From assembly GCA_031385325.1 (NCBI GenBank), contig JANNBJ010000064.1:1-61290 (forward strand): a stretch of 61,290 nt of DNA, in the 5' to 3' direction. Below the pieces are notes generated by a model. The model was given only the letters and a program-made list of their open reading frames with translations, had not been told where the DNA came from and made no database searches. The position numbers were made by a program, and so were the translations under genes. Shown here in pieces: positions 37,135 to 44,258 of the stretch (position 1 is the stretch's first letter; each line of letters opens with the position of its first letter). Source of the DNA: SYFY01 sp031385325 (GTDB lineage: Bacteria; Pseudomonadota; Gammaproteobacteria; Pseudomonadales; Azotimanducaceae).

Positions 37135-37154
37135 TCTGTTGGATGGCGCACCAG
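37135..37154 (-). promoter_or_regulatory. Crp/Fnr-like palindrome upstream of small-peptide module copy 1
   Basis: Minus strand reads CTGGTGCG-CCAT-CCAACAGA. It is 71 bp upstream of the peptide ATG, exactly as in copy 2, and sits within the best-conserved 50 bp of the duplication. Confidence 0.6.
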
Positions 37155-37223
37155 CGGCCTGGCTTCCGGATTGATGGGAAGCGGGGACCTGAAATACAAG
37201 TCGAAGAAACCAGGAAGCTAAGC

Positions 37224-37242
37224 CGTGCACAGGGAGTGCACG
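37224..37242. other. perfect inverted repeat CGTGCAC-N5-GTGCACG
   Basis: Seven-base arms at 37224-37230 and 37236-37242. It lies at the join between the duplicated leader and the DUF1003 fragment and could be a small hairpin or operator. Not present in copy 2. Confidence 0.5.
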
Positions 37243-37255
37243 AGCAGATCCTTCG

Positions 37256-37510
37256 AGTGAACGGGCAGCCGGTCTTGCTGAGCAACGCGATCATCTTAAT
37301 CTGAAGGCGATGCTGTTGACCGAGCAGAAAGCGGCCAAGCTGATTGAACTGATCGAAGAGTTGCGGCGTGACTCGCCTGATGTCCGGGATCGTCTCGATT
37401 CTGGCGCAGCAGTCTTGAAAGAACCGTTGAGTCCGGAAGTGGTACTCGCAGCGCTGGAACAGCCTCCAAGTCAGGCGGCGAGCACTCAAGCGGATACCAA
37501 CGTTCCTTGA
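37256..37510 (+). pseudogene. C-terminal fragment of a DUF1003 gene
   Basis: From about 37256 the frame reads ERAAGLAEQRDHLNLKAM and then LLTEQKAAKLIELIEELRRD, matching the C-terminal part of the intact DUF1003 protein at 55750-56373 (RIGRLAEQREHLDLKVT, then LLTEQKAAKLIDLIEELRRD). The N-terminal and membrane-helix parts are absent. The remaining frame has no stops until TGA at 37508, and an internal ATG at 37310 could start a 66-residue peptide. It looks like a leftover of recombination between stress-gene clusters. Confidence 0.8.
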
Positions 37511-37556
37511 TCCGGCTCCGCCGGAGTCGTCAAACTCTAACCGGATGCGGGGCATC

Positions 37557-38870
37557 TCACCTGGATGCGGTGACCCGCCAGACCGTATTGCCTACGTCAT
37601 CGGCGACGAGTAAAGCGCCGGTCCGGTCCATTTCCACTCCTACTGGACGACCCCTTGCCTGATCGTTGTGATCGAGGAAGCCCGTCAAAACATCAATTGG
37701 CTCGCCGTTGGGGTGGCCGTTGCTAAAGGGAACGAAGATCACTTTGTAACCACTCAGCGGACGCCTGTTCCATGAACCGTGCTGCCCAACGAACATGCCG
37801 TCGACGAATGGCGCACCCAGCGCGCCGTTGGCATCACGCACCAGTCCGAGCGAAGCTGTGTGCGCGCCGAGCGCATAGTCCGGCGTGATCGCGCTGGAAA
37901 CCAGATCTGCGCGATCAGGTTCAACACGCGCGTCAGCGTGTGCGCCGTAGAAGCTATATGGCCAACCGTAGAACCCGCCGTCTTGCACGCTGGTGAGAAA
38001 GTCTGGTACCAGGTCACCGCCGATTTCGTAACGTTCATTCACCACGACCCACAGTTGTGATGCGTCAGATGACCAGGCGAGACCATTCGGGTTGCGAAGT
38101 CCGGCAGCAAAAATGCGGTGTGCGCCGGTACGGGTGTCGACCTCCCAGATCGCGGCGCGTCCTGGCTCGACGCTCATGCCACGCTCGGCGACATTGCTGT
38201 TTGAACCGACGGTCACATAGAGGCGCTCGCCGTCTTCGCTGGCGAGAATATTCTTGGTCCAGTGGTGATTGATCGTGCCTGCCGGCAGAGTGATCAGTCG
38301 TCGTCCAGGACTTGCAATGTGGGTTTCGCCGGTGTGGTACGGAAATATCAGCACAGCGTCCGTCACCGCAACAAATAGCTCGTCACCGATGACGGCCATA
38401 CCAAAGGGAGAATTCAGCCCTTCAAGCAAGGCATATCGTTGGTCGGCGATGCCGTCGGCGTCTGTATCGCGCAGCAGAGTGATTCGGTTGGCGCTTGGGG
38501 TTGCTGCACCGGCAGCGCGCAAGGCCACACCCATGAGCCATCCTCGTAACCCGACTGCATCATCGGGCCGCTCTGGCGCATTTGTCTCCGCGACCAGAAC
38601 ATCGCCTGATGGCAAAGCGTGTAGCCAGCGCGGATGGTCGAGGTCAGTGGCAAAAGCGTTGACCGTCAGTCCTTGTGCCGGGTGTGGCACTTCACCAGAT
38701 AACCAGCCAACGGCGCGTGCGATCTGGATTGTTGGAATCAACTCTTGACGTGGTGATGGCAGTGCGGGACGAGGACCGAAGTCCGCACCGGGCGGTAATC
38801 GGCTCGTGTCGGCGCAGCTGACCATCGAAATTCCGCAACCGATAACCACTGCGCGCCACAGCAGAGTCAC
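37557..38870 (-). CDS. PQQ-dependent sugar dehydrogenase-like lipoprotein
   Basis: This 437-residue protein has a signal sequence with a lipobox near MVSC (Cys about 19), so it should be a lipoprotein. The rest is a six-bladed propeller of the glucose/sorbosone dehydrogenase family, with HPRWLHALPSGDVLVAET, INHHWTKNILAS and VGQHGSWNRRPLSGYKV as recognisable strands. It would oxidise sugars or aldehydes in the periplasm with PQQ. The start is a GTG at 38870, 18 bp after the DUF3309 stop, suggesting a two-gene unit. No PQQ synthesis genes are in the window. Confidence 0.85.
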   Translation of the reverse strand: MTLLWRAVVIGCGISMVSCADTSRLPPGADFGPRPALPSPRQELIPTIQIARAVGWLSGEVPHPAQGLTVNAFATDLDHPRWLHALPSGDVLVAETNAPERPDDAVGLRGWLMGVALRAAGAATPSANRITLLRDTDADGIADQRYALLEGLNSPFGMAVIGDELFVAVTDAVLIFPYHTGETHIASPGRRLITLPAGTINHHWTKNILASEDGERLYVTVGSNSNVAERGMSVEPGRAAIWEVDTRTGAHRIFAAGLRNPNGLAWSSDASQLWVVVNERYEIGGDLVPDFLTSVQDGGFYGWPYSFYGAHADARVEPDRADLVSSAITPDYALGAHTASLGLVRDANGALGAPFVDGMFVGQHGSWNRRPLSGYKVIFVPFSNGHPNGEPIDVLTGFLDHNDQARGRPVGVEMDRTGALLVADDVGNTVWRVTASR

Positions 38871-38888
38871 TTTTTCGGCCGTCGACGT

Positions 38889-39047
38889 TTACAGTCGTCC
38901 AGTCAACAGCAGCAGGAGAGCGATGATAAGAATCAGGCCTAGTCCGCCGCTGGGCGCATATCCCCAGCTTCTGCTGTGCGGCCAGGCCGGGAATGATCCG
39001 ACGAGCAGCAATGCAACAACAATCACGATGATGGTTCCGATGCCCAT
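38889..39047 (-). CDS. DUF3309 small membrane protein
   Basis: This 52-residue protein matches DUF3309: two hydrophobic stretches around the signature FPAWPHSRSWGYAPSGGLG. The ATG at 39047 has a GGAG site eight bases upstream, and gives MGIGTIIVIV; the longer frame is not needed. Function unknown; the family often appears among stress-induced small proteins. A palindromic site with perfect GTGCG-N4-CGCAC core is 70 bp upstream. Confidence 0.88.
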   Translation of the reverse strand: MGIGTIIVIVVALLLVGSFPAWPHSRSWGYAPSGGLGLILIIALLLLLTGRL

Positions 39048-39117
39048 GGTAGCAATCTCCACTGCGGCGCGAGTGAGTCGCGCCATTTAGACAGTGTGTG
39101 TGCATCGCAGCCGATCA

Positions 39118-39137
39118 TCGGTGCGTTGGCGCACCCT
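39118..39137 (-). promoter_or_regulatory. Crp/Fnr-like palindrome upstream of DUF3309/sugar dehydrogenase
   Basis: Minus strand reads AGGGTGCG-CCAA-CGCACCGA. The core GTGCG-CCAA-CGCAC is a perfect dyad. It is 70 bp upstream of the DUF3309 ATG. Confidence 0.6.
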
Positions 39138-39337
39138 TGTGTTTGATTGTCAGAGGATCAGGGCATCGGTGCAGTTATCAACATGTCCACCTGCGGTGTG
39201 GTAAACAAGGGCGGCTGTAAAGGTGCAGACATACGCTTTTCGTGGGGGGCTCCCCATGGTCTGCACTTCTGGATAACGTCGTGACCATCGTCGCCCTTAA
39301 CGACCGCTTTTGTCGTCGCGCGTTATCCAGGAAAAAA

Positions 39338-39844
39338 TCACCCGAGAACCGGTGTCGGCGGTTCAACGCCCATGAGTTGAATCGACGGGTCAGCCTGCCG
39401 AATCGCGAATTGGATTTCATCAACTCTGCCGGGTGGAAGATCCGCCATGACCAGGAGCTGGCCAGCCGCAATGGCGTCCTTGAATTCATTCAGACTGGAA
39501 TTCGTGAAGCCCGCTCCAGCAATGCCCGACCCAAGGCCACCAAGTCCTGCCGCGGCGAGCGTGGAGACGAGTATCGCGCCACCACCAAGCACCACACCGG
39601 CGGGCGGAAACGCAACGGCCGTCAAACCGGCGAGTAATCCGACGACGCTACCGATAGACACGCCTCGCACGTAGGCGGGTAGAAAGTCATTGGACTCCGC
39701 TCCGGCGTCCGGCAGATTATCCGCCACGACGTCATCATTGGCGACCACATGGATGTGGGCCTTTGTTATGCCGCATTGAAGCAGCAACTTCACAAATCGC
39801 TCGGTGTGAGCCACGTCCGGTGACAGGAAACAGATACGGTTCAT
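39338..39844 (-). CDS. glycine-rich GSP17M-like membrane protein
   Basis: This 168-residue protein has an N-terminal beta-alpha domain (MNRICFLSPDVAHTERF to DDVVADNLPDAGA), a glycine- and alanine-rich double membrane segment (about 60-110) and a C-terminal soluble part. The order matches general-stress-protein-17M-like proteins such as the one at 60178-60696, which has the same layout but little sequence identity. It overlaps the 41-residue peptide gene as ATGA. Function unknown; presumed stress related. An almost identical N-terminus survives in the deleted copy at 36651-36941. Confidence 0.7.
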   Translation of the reverse strand: MNRICFLSPDVAHTERFVKLLLQCGITKAHIHVVANDDVVADNLPDAGAESNDFLPAYVRGVSIGSVVGLLAGLTAVAFPPAGVVLGGGAILVSTLAAAGLGGLGSGIAGAGFTNSSLNEFKDAIAAGQLLVMADLPPGRVDEIQFAIRQADPSIQLMGVEPPTPVLG

Positions 39845-39966
39845 TCGAACACCCCGCCGAGTCCACCGAGAAACCGGGCAGTGATCACCAGCAAAATGAT
39901 GAGGCCCATGGTTGTAGCGGCAAGAATCATCGCGTTTCTGAGTGTCACGAGTTGTTTGGTCGGCAT
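39841..39966 (-). CDS. 41-residue membrane peptide, copy 2
   Basis: The peptide starts MPTKQLVTLRNAM and ends ITARFLGGLGGVFE, with one membrane helix between. A GGGGA ribosome site precedes the ATG. The stop overlaps the next start as ATGA, which couples it to the glycine-rich protein. The duplicate at 36938-37063 differs at only a few residues. Together they define a small two-gene module of unknown function. Confidence 0.68.
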   Translation of the reverse strand: MPTKQLVTLRNAMILAATTMGLIILLVITARFLGGLGGVFE

Positions 39967-40037
39967 GAAAATCCCCTGAGGTCCACCTTCGAATGAAGGC
40001 AAGTGATCAGGAGCGTACAAGGACGTTGGTGATTTCG

Positions 40038-40057
40038 TCTGTTGGATAGCGCACCAG
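40038..40057 (-). promoter_or_regulatory. Crp/Fnr-like palindrome upstream of small-peptide module copy 2
   Basis: Minus strand reads CTGGTGCG-CTAT-CCAACAGA, 71 bp upstream of the peptide ATG, the same spacing as copy 1. Confidence 0.6.
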
Positions 40058-40109
40058 CGGCCTGGCTTCCCGAGTGATCGGAGGGAGGACCTGAAATGCA
40101 AGTGAAAGA

Positions 40110-40156
40110 AAACCCGTCTGCATGATTGCTCAAGCAGACGAGTTAAGACTGGGTTT
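40110..40156. other. nested inverted repeats in the module 2 leader
   Basis: CGTCTGC at 40115-40121 pairs with GCAGACG at 40134-40140, and outside it AAACCC at 40110-40115 pairs with GGGTTT at 40151-40156. This could form a bulged hairpin at the edge of the duplicated segment. Confidence 0.5.
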
Positions 40157-40262
40157 GTGCCAAGCCTGTATCCCTGGGGGGGAGAGGGAGAAGGGAGGCT
40201 TCTATTCGACTGGCGAACCGCACAAACCCAGAACGCTATCTTCGCTGCGTCAGCTAACGGCA

Positions 40263-40282
40263 ACTGTACGCTGACACACCAA
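40263..40282 (-). promoter_or_regulatory. Crp/Fnr-like palindrome between module 2 and lipoprotein
   Basis: Minus strand reads TTGGTGTG-TCAG-CGTACAGT, a good match on both arms. It is 176 bp from the lipoprotein ATG and 296 bp from the peptide ATG, so its target is unclear. Confidence 0.55.
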
Positions 40283-40338
40283 CTGGCGATTATTTGCAGC
40301 ACCTCTCTCTGTGAGGAGTCAGCGAAGAGTCGCCGAAG

Positions 40339-40358
40339 TCTGTGTGCTACTGGACAGA
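40339..40358 (+). promoter_or_regulatory. Crp/Fnr-like palindrome upstream of the lipoprotein
   Basis: Reads TCTGTGTG-CTAC-TGGACAGA; both outer arms (TCTGT and ACAGA) are perfect. It is 100 bp upstream of the ATG, with the heptamer array in between. Confidence 0.6.
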
Positions 40359-40396
40359 GCACCGTGCGCAGAAGGATCACTCTCATGCCGTAATGC

Positions 40397-40444
40397 CCAA
40401 AGTCCAAAGTCCAAAGTCCAAAGTCCAAAGTCCAAAGTCCAAAG
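40397..40444 (+). repeat. heptanucleotide tandem repeat (CCAAAGT, nearly seven units)
   Basis: Six perfect CCAAAGT units plus CCAAAG end 14 bp before the lipoprotein ATG. The period is not a multiple of three. Copy-number change would alter the spacing between the palindromic site and the ribosome site. Confidence 0.95.
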
Positions 40445-40458
40445 AAAAGGTGAAAGCT

Positions 40459-41064
40459 ATGAAGATCGAATTACCACTGTATGTCCTGGCGATTGCGCTC
40501 GGGATGGGTCTGGGTGGATGCGACAAGACCGTCAGCACATCGGATTCGTCGAAGTTGAATGATGAGGCTGTCGTGTCCAATGATGGCGAATCCTGCAAGG
40601 CGCTGTCCGGTAACGCCAAAGATATTTGTGATAAGGAGGCAGATGGGCGCAAGTGGGTCAACGCTGCCGAATTTGCAGCCAGGAATGAACCTTCGGCGCA
40701 GCATACCTATGAACTGCGCATTGCCAGAGCCGATGCAGAGATAGCTGTTGCCAAGGAGCGATGCGATGACTTGTCCGGTAACCCGGAAGACGTTTGTCGG
40801 CAGGAAGCTGAGCGTGTGTTCGACGTTGCCAAGGCCGATGCCACACTGCAGATGAAGCTGACTGATGCCAGTGCGACGGCCCGGGAAACTACCAACGAAG
40901 CAATTGAACAGGAGGCTGTTACCTCGGAAGACGCACGCGAAGAAGCTGCGGATGTGAAACACGATGCAGCGCTGAGTGTCGCCAAAGAACAATGTGACCG
41001 CTTTGCCAACGAAGAGCGTCGGGATTGCATCAATACGGCAGAGGCAACTTACGCAAAAAACTGA
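40459..41064 (+). CDS. hypothetical cysteine-containing lipoprotein
   Basis: This 201-residue protein has a signal peptide with lipobox LGGC (Cys 18). The mature part is acidic and helical and contains three related segments with paired cysteines, such as CKALSGNAKDICDKEA, CDDLSGNPEDVCRQEA and CDRFANEERRDCINTAEA, each probably forming a disulfide-linked helical hairpin. The ATG at 40459 follows AAAAGG. The family resembles stress-induced periplasmic lipoproteins of unknown function. Expression may vary through the upstream heptamer repeat. Confidence 0.75.
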   Translation: MKIELPLYVLAIALGMGLGGCDKTVSTSDSSKLNDEAVVSNDGESCKALSGNAKDICDKEADGRKWVNAAEFAARNEPSAQHTYELRIARADAEIAVAKERCDDLSGNPEDVCRQEAERVFDVAKADATLQMKLTDASATARETTNEAIEQEAVTSEDAREEAADVKHDAALSVAKEQCDRFANEERRDCINTAEATYAKN

Positions 41065-41066
41065 GG

Positions 41067-41139
41067 ACGTCGAGGGTGCATGTGCAGAACAGGTTCGAGC
41101 GTGATTGCACCGGTGTCCCCAAGTGGGGACTCTCGACGT
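41067..41139. terminator. possible bidirectional terminator between convergent genes
   Basis: Outer arms ACGTCGAG (41067-41074) and CTCGACGT (41132-41139) enclose a perfect inner hairpin GTCCCC-AAGT-GGGGAC (41115-41130). It lies between the lipoprotein stop and the fumarase-like stop. No strong T-run follows, so intrinsic termination is uncertain. Confidence 0.5.
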
Positions 41140-41165
41140 TCATCTCGCGCTTGTCTTGCGTGTGT

Positions 41166-42548
41166 TTAGAGGTTCGATCTGATGGAGTCCCAGACCAGAG
41201 CCTCGAATTCTTCGGCGGTCAGGATACCTTTGTCGACCACGATCTGCTTCGTCGATTTGTTCTGTGCAATCGCCTCCACGACGAGAGCGTTGACCCGATC
41301 ATAACCGAGTAGAGGATTGAGAATCGTGGCGAGCGCGCCACTCATCTCAAAGTGACGATAGCAGTTGGCGATATTGGCTGTGATGCCGACGATGCACCTG
41401 TTCACCAACTGGTCGCAGGCGCGATCCATGAGCTGCATCGCCTTGACGAGGTTGAGACCGAGCACCGGCATATGAGTATTGAGTTCCAGTTGTCCGGCCG
41501 CCGAAGCCAGTTGCACCACATGGTCATGCCCCATGATCTGCAGCATGGCCATGTTCGTTGCTTCGACGATACTGGGGTTGATCTTGCCAGGCATGATGGA
41601 CGAACCAGGTTCGACCGCAGGCAGGTCAATTTCGGCCAGGCCCGTGTTTGGTCCCGAGCATAGTAGCCGCAGGTCGTTGCAGATCTTGCCGATGTCCTGA
41701 GCAGTCAGGCGCAGAGCACTGGAAAGCCCCGCCTGGTCCGTCAGGAACTGGGTCATTTCGATGCCATTTTGCGCGATGCGAAACGGTATGCCAGAAAGCG
41801 CTGAGAGATCGGCAATGATCGATGCGCGGAACTCAGGCTTGGTATTTATCCCGGTACCAATTGCGTTGCCACCTTCGCCCAGTTCCAGATTGGTTTCCAC
41901 CGCACGCTCTATTCTCACGACGTCTTTCCGAAGCGCATGTGCCCAAGCGGAGAACGCTTGTCCGAGAGTCATCGGTACCGCGTCCTGAAGATGAGTTCGC
42001 CCACTCTTGACGACATTTCTGAACTCGAGCGCCTTCGCCTCCAGTGCGGTGATCAGCAACCCGATGCTGCGTAGCGTCGACTTGCTCAACAACACAGCGG
42101 CAATGCGTATTGCGGATGGAAACGTGCTGTTCGAAGACTGTCCCATGTTCACGTCATCGTTGGGATGTACTGGAAGGCGCTCACCGCGTCGTTGGCCGAG
42201 TGCTTCGTTAGCCAGATTGGCAATCACCTCGTTGAGATTCATGTTTGACGAGGTGCCACTGCCGGCCTGAAAGATGTCGATGGGAAACTGGTCATCGAAC
42301 CGCCCTGACAAAATACTTACACAGGCCGCATCGATGACTTTCGCCTTTTGATCATCGAGGAGTCCGAGCGAGTGATTCGCGCGCGCGCAGGCACGCTTCA
42401 GCAATGCCATGGCATGAATGATCTCGATCGGCACAACCTCGCCGCCCGCATTGAAGTTGCTGAGGGATCGCACGGTATGTATGCCATACAGAGCGTCTGC
42501 CGGAACCTCTCGCTCACCGAGTGAATCGTGCTCGTGCCGGGTACTCAT
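41166..42548 (-). CDS. class II fumarase / aspartase superfamily enzyme
   Basis: This 460-residue enzyme carries the superfamily signature GSSIMPGKINP, GRTHLQDAVPMTLGQ with the catalytic-site His, GSGTSSNMN and HPNDDVNMGQSSN. It should reversibly hydrate fumarate to malate, or add ammonia to give aspartate. GSGT and HPNDDVN favour fumarase, while the N-terminus (SLGEREVPADALYGIHT) and AGQLELN resemble aspartate ammonia-lyase, so I do not give a symbol. A strong ribosome site (AAAGGAGGTGA) precedes the ATG. It stands alone, divergent from superoxide dismutase. Confidence 0.85.
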   Translation of the reverse strand: MSTRHEHDSLGEREVPADALYGIHTVRSLSNFNAGGEVVPIEIIHAMALLKRACARANHSLGLLDDQKAKVIDAACVSILSGRFDDQFPIDIFQAGSGTSSNMNLNEVIANLANEALGQRRGERLPVHPNDDVNMGQSSNSTFPSAIRIAAVLLSKSTLRSIGLLITALEAKALEFRNVVKSGRTHLQDAVPMTLGQAFSAWAHALRKDVVRIERAVETNLELGEGGNAIGTGINTKPEFRASIIADLSALSGIPFRIAQNGIEMTQFLTDQAGLSSALRLTAQDIGKICNDLRLLCSGPNTGLAEIDLPAVEPGSSIMPGKINPSIVEATNMAMLQIMGHDHVVQLASAAGQLELNTHMPVLGLNLVKAMQLMDRACDQLVNRCIVGITANIANCYRHFEMSGALATILNPLLGYDRVNALVVEAIAQNKSTKQIVVDKGILTAEEFEALVWDSIRSNL

Positions 42549-42566
42549 CTGGTCACCTCCTTTCCA

Positions 42567-42584
42567 GCCCGGACTAGTCCGGGC
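42567..42584. promoter_or_regulatory. 18 bp perfect palindrome upstream of the fumarase ribosome site
   Basis: GCCCGGACTAGTCCGGGC is its own complement. In RNA it would form a seven-pair hairpin with a CTAG loop, directly before AAAGGAGGTGA. It could act as an operator or as a translation-control hairpin. Confidence 0.55.
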
Positions 42585-42669
42585 CGTATTTCCTGTCGAT
42601 CAGCAGCTGCAGCAGAAATATCCTTGAATAGTGTGTAACAGGATCGCGGCTTTGGCTTCATATGCCTGG

Positions 42670-42689
42670 TTGGTGCGTAACCATACAGA
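42670..42689 (+). promoter_or_regulatory. Crp/Fnr-like palindrome upstream of superoxide dismutase
   Basis: Reads TTGGTGCG-TAAC-CATACAGA, with TGGTGCG and ACAGA as in the CHRD-gene copy. It is 54 bp upstream of the sod ATG. Confidence 0.65.
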
Positions 42690-42743
42690 CCGCAGAGGCG
42701 GGCTTCCGCACAGTGGCTCTCCATACGATTTCAGGAGAGTGTA

Positions 42744-43478
42744 ATGAAAGCTCTGGCTGCCGCCATCCAGTCTCAGTCCCCGATCAGCGTCGTGCCACTT
42801 CACGTTCTGCCCGCGCTACCTTACAGCTACACAGCACTGGAGCCATGTATCGACTCCCGTACCATGACACTCCATCACGACGAACACCACGCTGGATACG
42901 TGGACAAACTGAATGAGTTGCTGGCGCCGTATCCGGTTTTACGCAAACGGACCGCGCATTGGTTACTCGAAAATCCGCAATCGATTCCGCAGTCTATTCG
43001 AACTGCAGCCTTGAATAATGCCGGCGGACACGTCAATCACTGTCTGTTCTGGCAGTCCATGTCTGCGCCGGGTGGAGTGGGTCTGTCCGGTTCTCTGGCC
43101 GGTGCCGTCAATGACCAGTTTGGCAGCCTGGAAGAATTCAAGAAGCGATTCGAAGCCGCCGGAATCAGTCACTTTGCAACGGGCTGGGTCTGGCTGGTGG
43201 TTGACGTTGACAAGCACTCAAACGGAAAAAACGGATCAGTGCTGCGCATAGTCGCCACAGCAGGACATGACAATCCATTGCAGCAAGGACTCTATCCCTT
43301 GTTGGTCAACGATGTCTGGGAGCATGCCTACTATCTGAAACACGAAAACAGGCGGCCGGCGTATCTTAAAAACTGGTGGGCTGTAGCCAACTGGAGTAAC
43401 GCCATGGATCGTTTTTCCCGTTCCGACAACCCGGCTGGCGCCCCTTCTGAAGACAACTTTCCGATGAGCCAATCATGA
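42744..43478 (+). CDS. Fe/Mn superoxide dismutase
   Basis: This 244-residue enzyme disproportionates superoxide. Metal ligands are H44 (LHHDEHH), H99 (GGHVNHCLFW), D190 and H194 (DVWEHAYY). It has a 20-residue N-terminal extension compared with E. coli SodA that is not a clear signal peptide. The NNAGGHVNHCLFW segment and overall motifs fit the Mn-type somewhat better, but metal choice cannot be settled by eye. A CAGGAGAG ribosome site precedes the ATG. The stop overlaps the ferritin-like gene as ATGA. Confidence 0.93.
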   Translation: MKALAAAIQSQSPISVVPLHVLPALPYSYTALEPCIDSRTMTLHHDEHHAGYVDKLNELLAPYPVLRKRTAHWLLENPQSIPQSIRTAALNNAGGHVNHCLFWQSMSAPGGVGLSGSLAGAVNDQFGSLEEFKKRFEAAGISHFATGWVWLVVDVDKHSNGKNGSVLRIVATAGHDNPLQQGLYPLLVNDVWEHAYYLKHENRRPAYLKNWWAVANWSNAMDRFSRSDNPAGAPSEDNFPMSQS

Positions 43479-44020
43479 GCATGGAAGCGGAATCGCAAAG
43501 CACTGCCAATCGCCGAAATCAGGCCAGCCTGCACATTGAGCAGGGCGCCGTCACCAAGGGATATGACGCCGATCTCGGCGTGGTGCTGACGATGCTGAAC
43601 GACTCTCTGGCCACCGAAATCGTCTGTGTGCTGCGCTACCGTCGTCACCACTTCATGGCGCGCGGGATTCACTCGCAGGCCGTGGCCGCAGAATTTCTGG
43701 CGCACTCCAATGAAGAACTCGGGCATGCCGATCTGCTCTCGCAACGTATCGTTCAGTTGGGTGGTGAGCCGGACTTTTATCCAGGCAAGCTGCTCGGACG
43801 CAGTCATGCAGGCTACGTTGAGTGTGTCACCTTGTCAGAGATGATCCGGGAGAACCTGGTGGCTGAGCGGGTTGCAATTGACAGCTATCGTGAATTCATC
43901 AGCCTTCTGGGTCGTCACGATCCGACCACCCGGCGGCTGCTGGAATCGATACTGGCCGTGGAGGAGGAACACGCCAATGACCTGGCGGATCTGTTGCTTG
44001 CCGTGCCTGTACCTGAGTAG
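43475..44020 (+). CDS. ferritin-like (bacterioferritin-related) protein
   Basis: This 181-residue four-helix protein has the ferritin-like metal pattern: Glu in LATEIVCVLRYRRHHF, Glu-x2-His in NEELGHADLL, and later Glu residues in ENLVAERVAI and VEEEHANDL. It probably binds or oxidises iron, lowering Fenton chemistry. It is coupled by a 4 bp overlap to superoxide dismutase, giving one superoxide-and-iron unit. The last codons and the following leader contain a tandem 11 bp repeat that includes the stop codon. Confidence 0.85.
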   Translation: MSMEAESQSTANRRNQASLHIEQGAVTKGYDADLGVVLTMLNDSLATEIVCVLRYRRHHFMARGIHSQAVAAEFLAHSNEELGHADLLSQRIVQLGGEPDFYPGKLLGRSHAGYVECVTLSEMIRENLVAERVAIDSYREFISLLGRHDPTTRRLLESILAVEEEHANDLADLLLAVPVPE

Positions 44021-44060
44021 TACCTGAGTAGTTCCCACGTAGTACGCGTCTCGTAGTACG
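44010..44060 (+). repeat. two short tandem duplications around the ferritin-like stop
   Basis: TACCTGAGTAG occurs at 44010-44020 and 44021-44031 (the first supplies the TAG stop), and CGTAGTACG at 44038-44046 and 44052-44060. Confidence 0.9.
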
Positions 44061-44258
44061 AAGGACTTTCCGTCTGTTCAGTTGTTGCGGATACGACACC
44101 GATGTGCGACCAGCAAGAGGAGCAGACGCGCCTGCTCCAACTTGTCAACAGAGTTCTTTGTTTCACCGGTGGTCGTCTGCAGGCGCGCGGCCATGCGCTG
44201 CGAAAACGGTCGACGCGCGCTGATATGGGGACGTTCGCAGAGACCTCGTCTCCTGCGC

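Larger units (their letters stand above)
36706..37210. repeat. direct duplication, copy 1 (deleted form)
   Basis: Homologous to 39301-40114 in the same orientation. It contains the broken gene, the small membrane-peptide gene and their leader. Copy 1 lacks 308 bp. The leader segment around 37120-37168 is almost identical to copy 2, more so than the coding parts. Confidence 0.88.
39301..40114. repeat. direct duplication, copy 2 (intact form)
   Basis: The longer copy of the module at 36706-37210, in the same orientation about 2.6 kb away. The two copies bracket the DUF1003 fragment, the sugar dehydrogenase and DUF3309. Recombination between them could delete or amplify this interval. Confidence 0.88.
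40157..40458. other. divergent control region with heptamer repeat
   Basis: No gene is supported between the module 2 leader and the lipoprotein at 40459. The region contains two palindromic sites (40263-40282 and 40339-40358) and a 7 bp tandem repeat (40397-40444). An open frame from 40342 runs through the repeat into the lipoprotein, but its first 39 codons are mostly repeat and unlikely to be translated. Confidence 0.5.

Noticed and set aside
40397..40444. Repeat array considered as a CRISPR remnant
   Set aside because: Seven-base units with no spacers; a simple tandem repeat.
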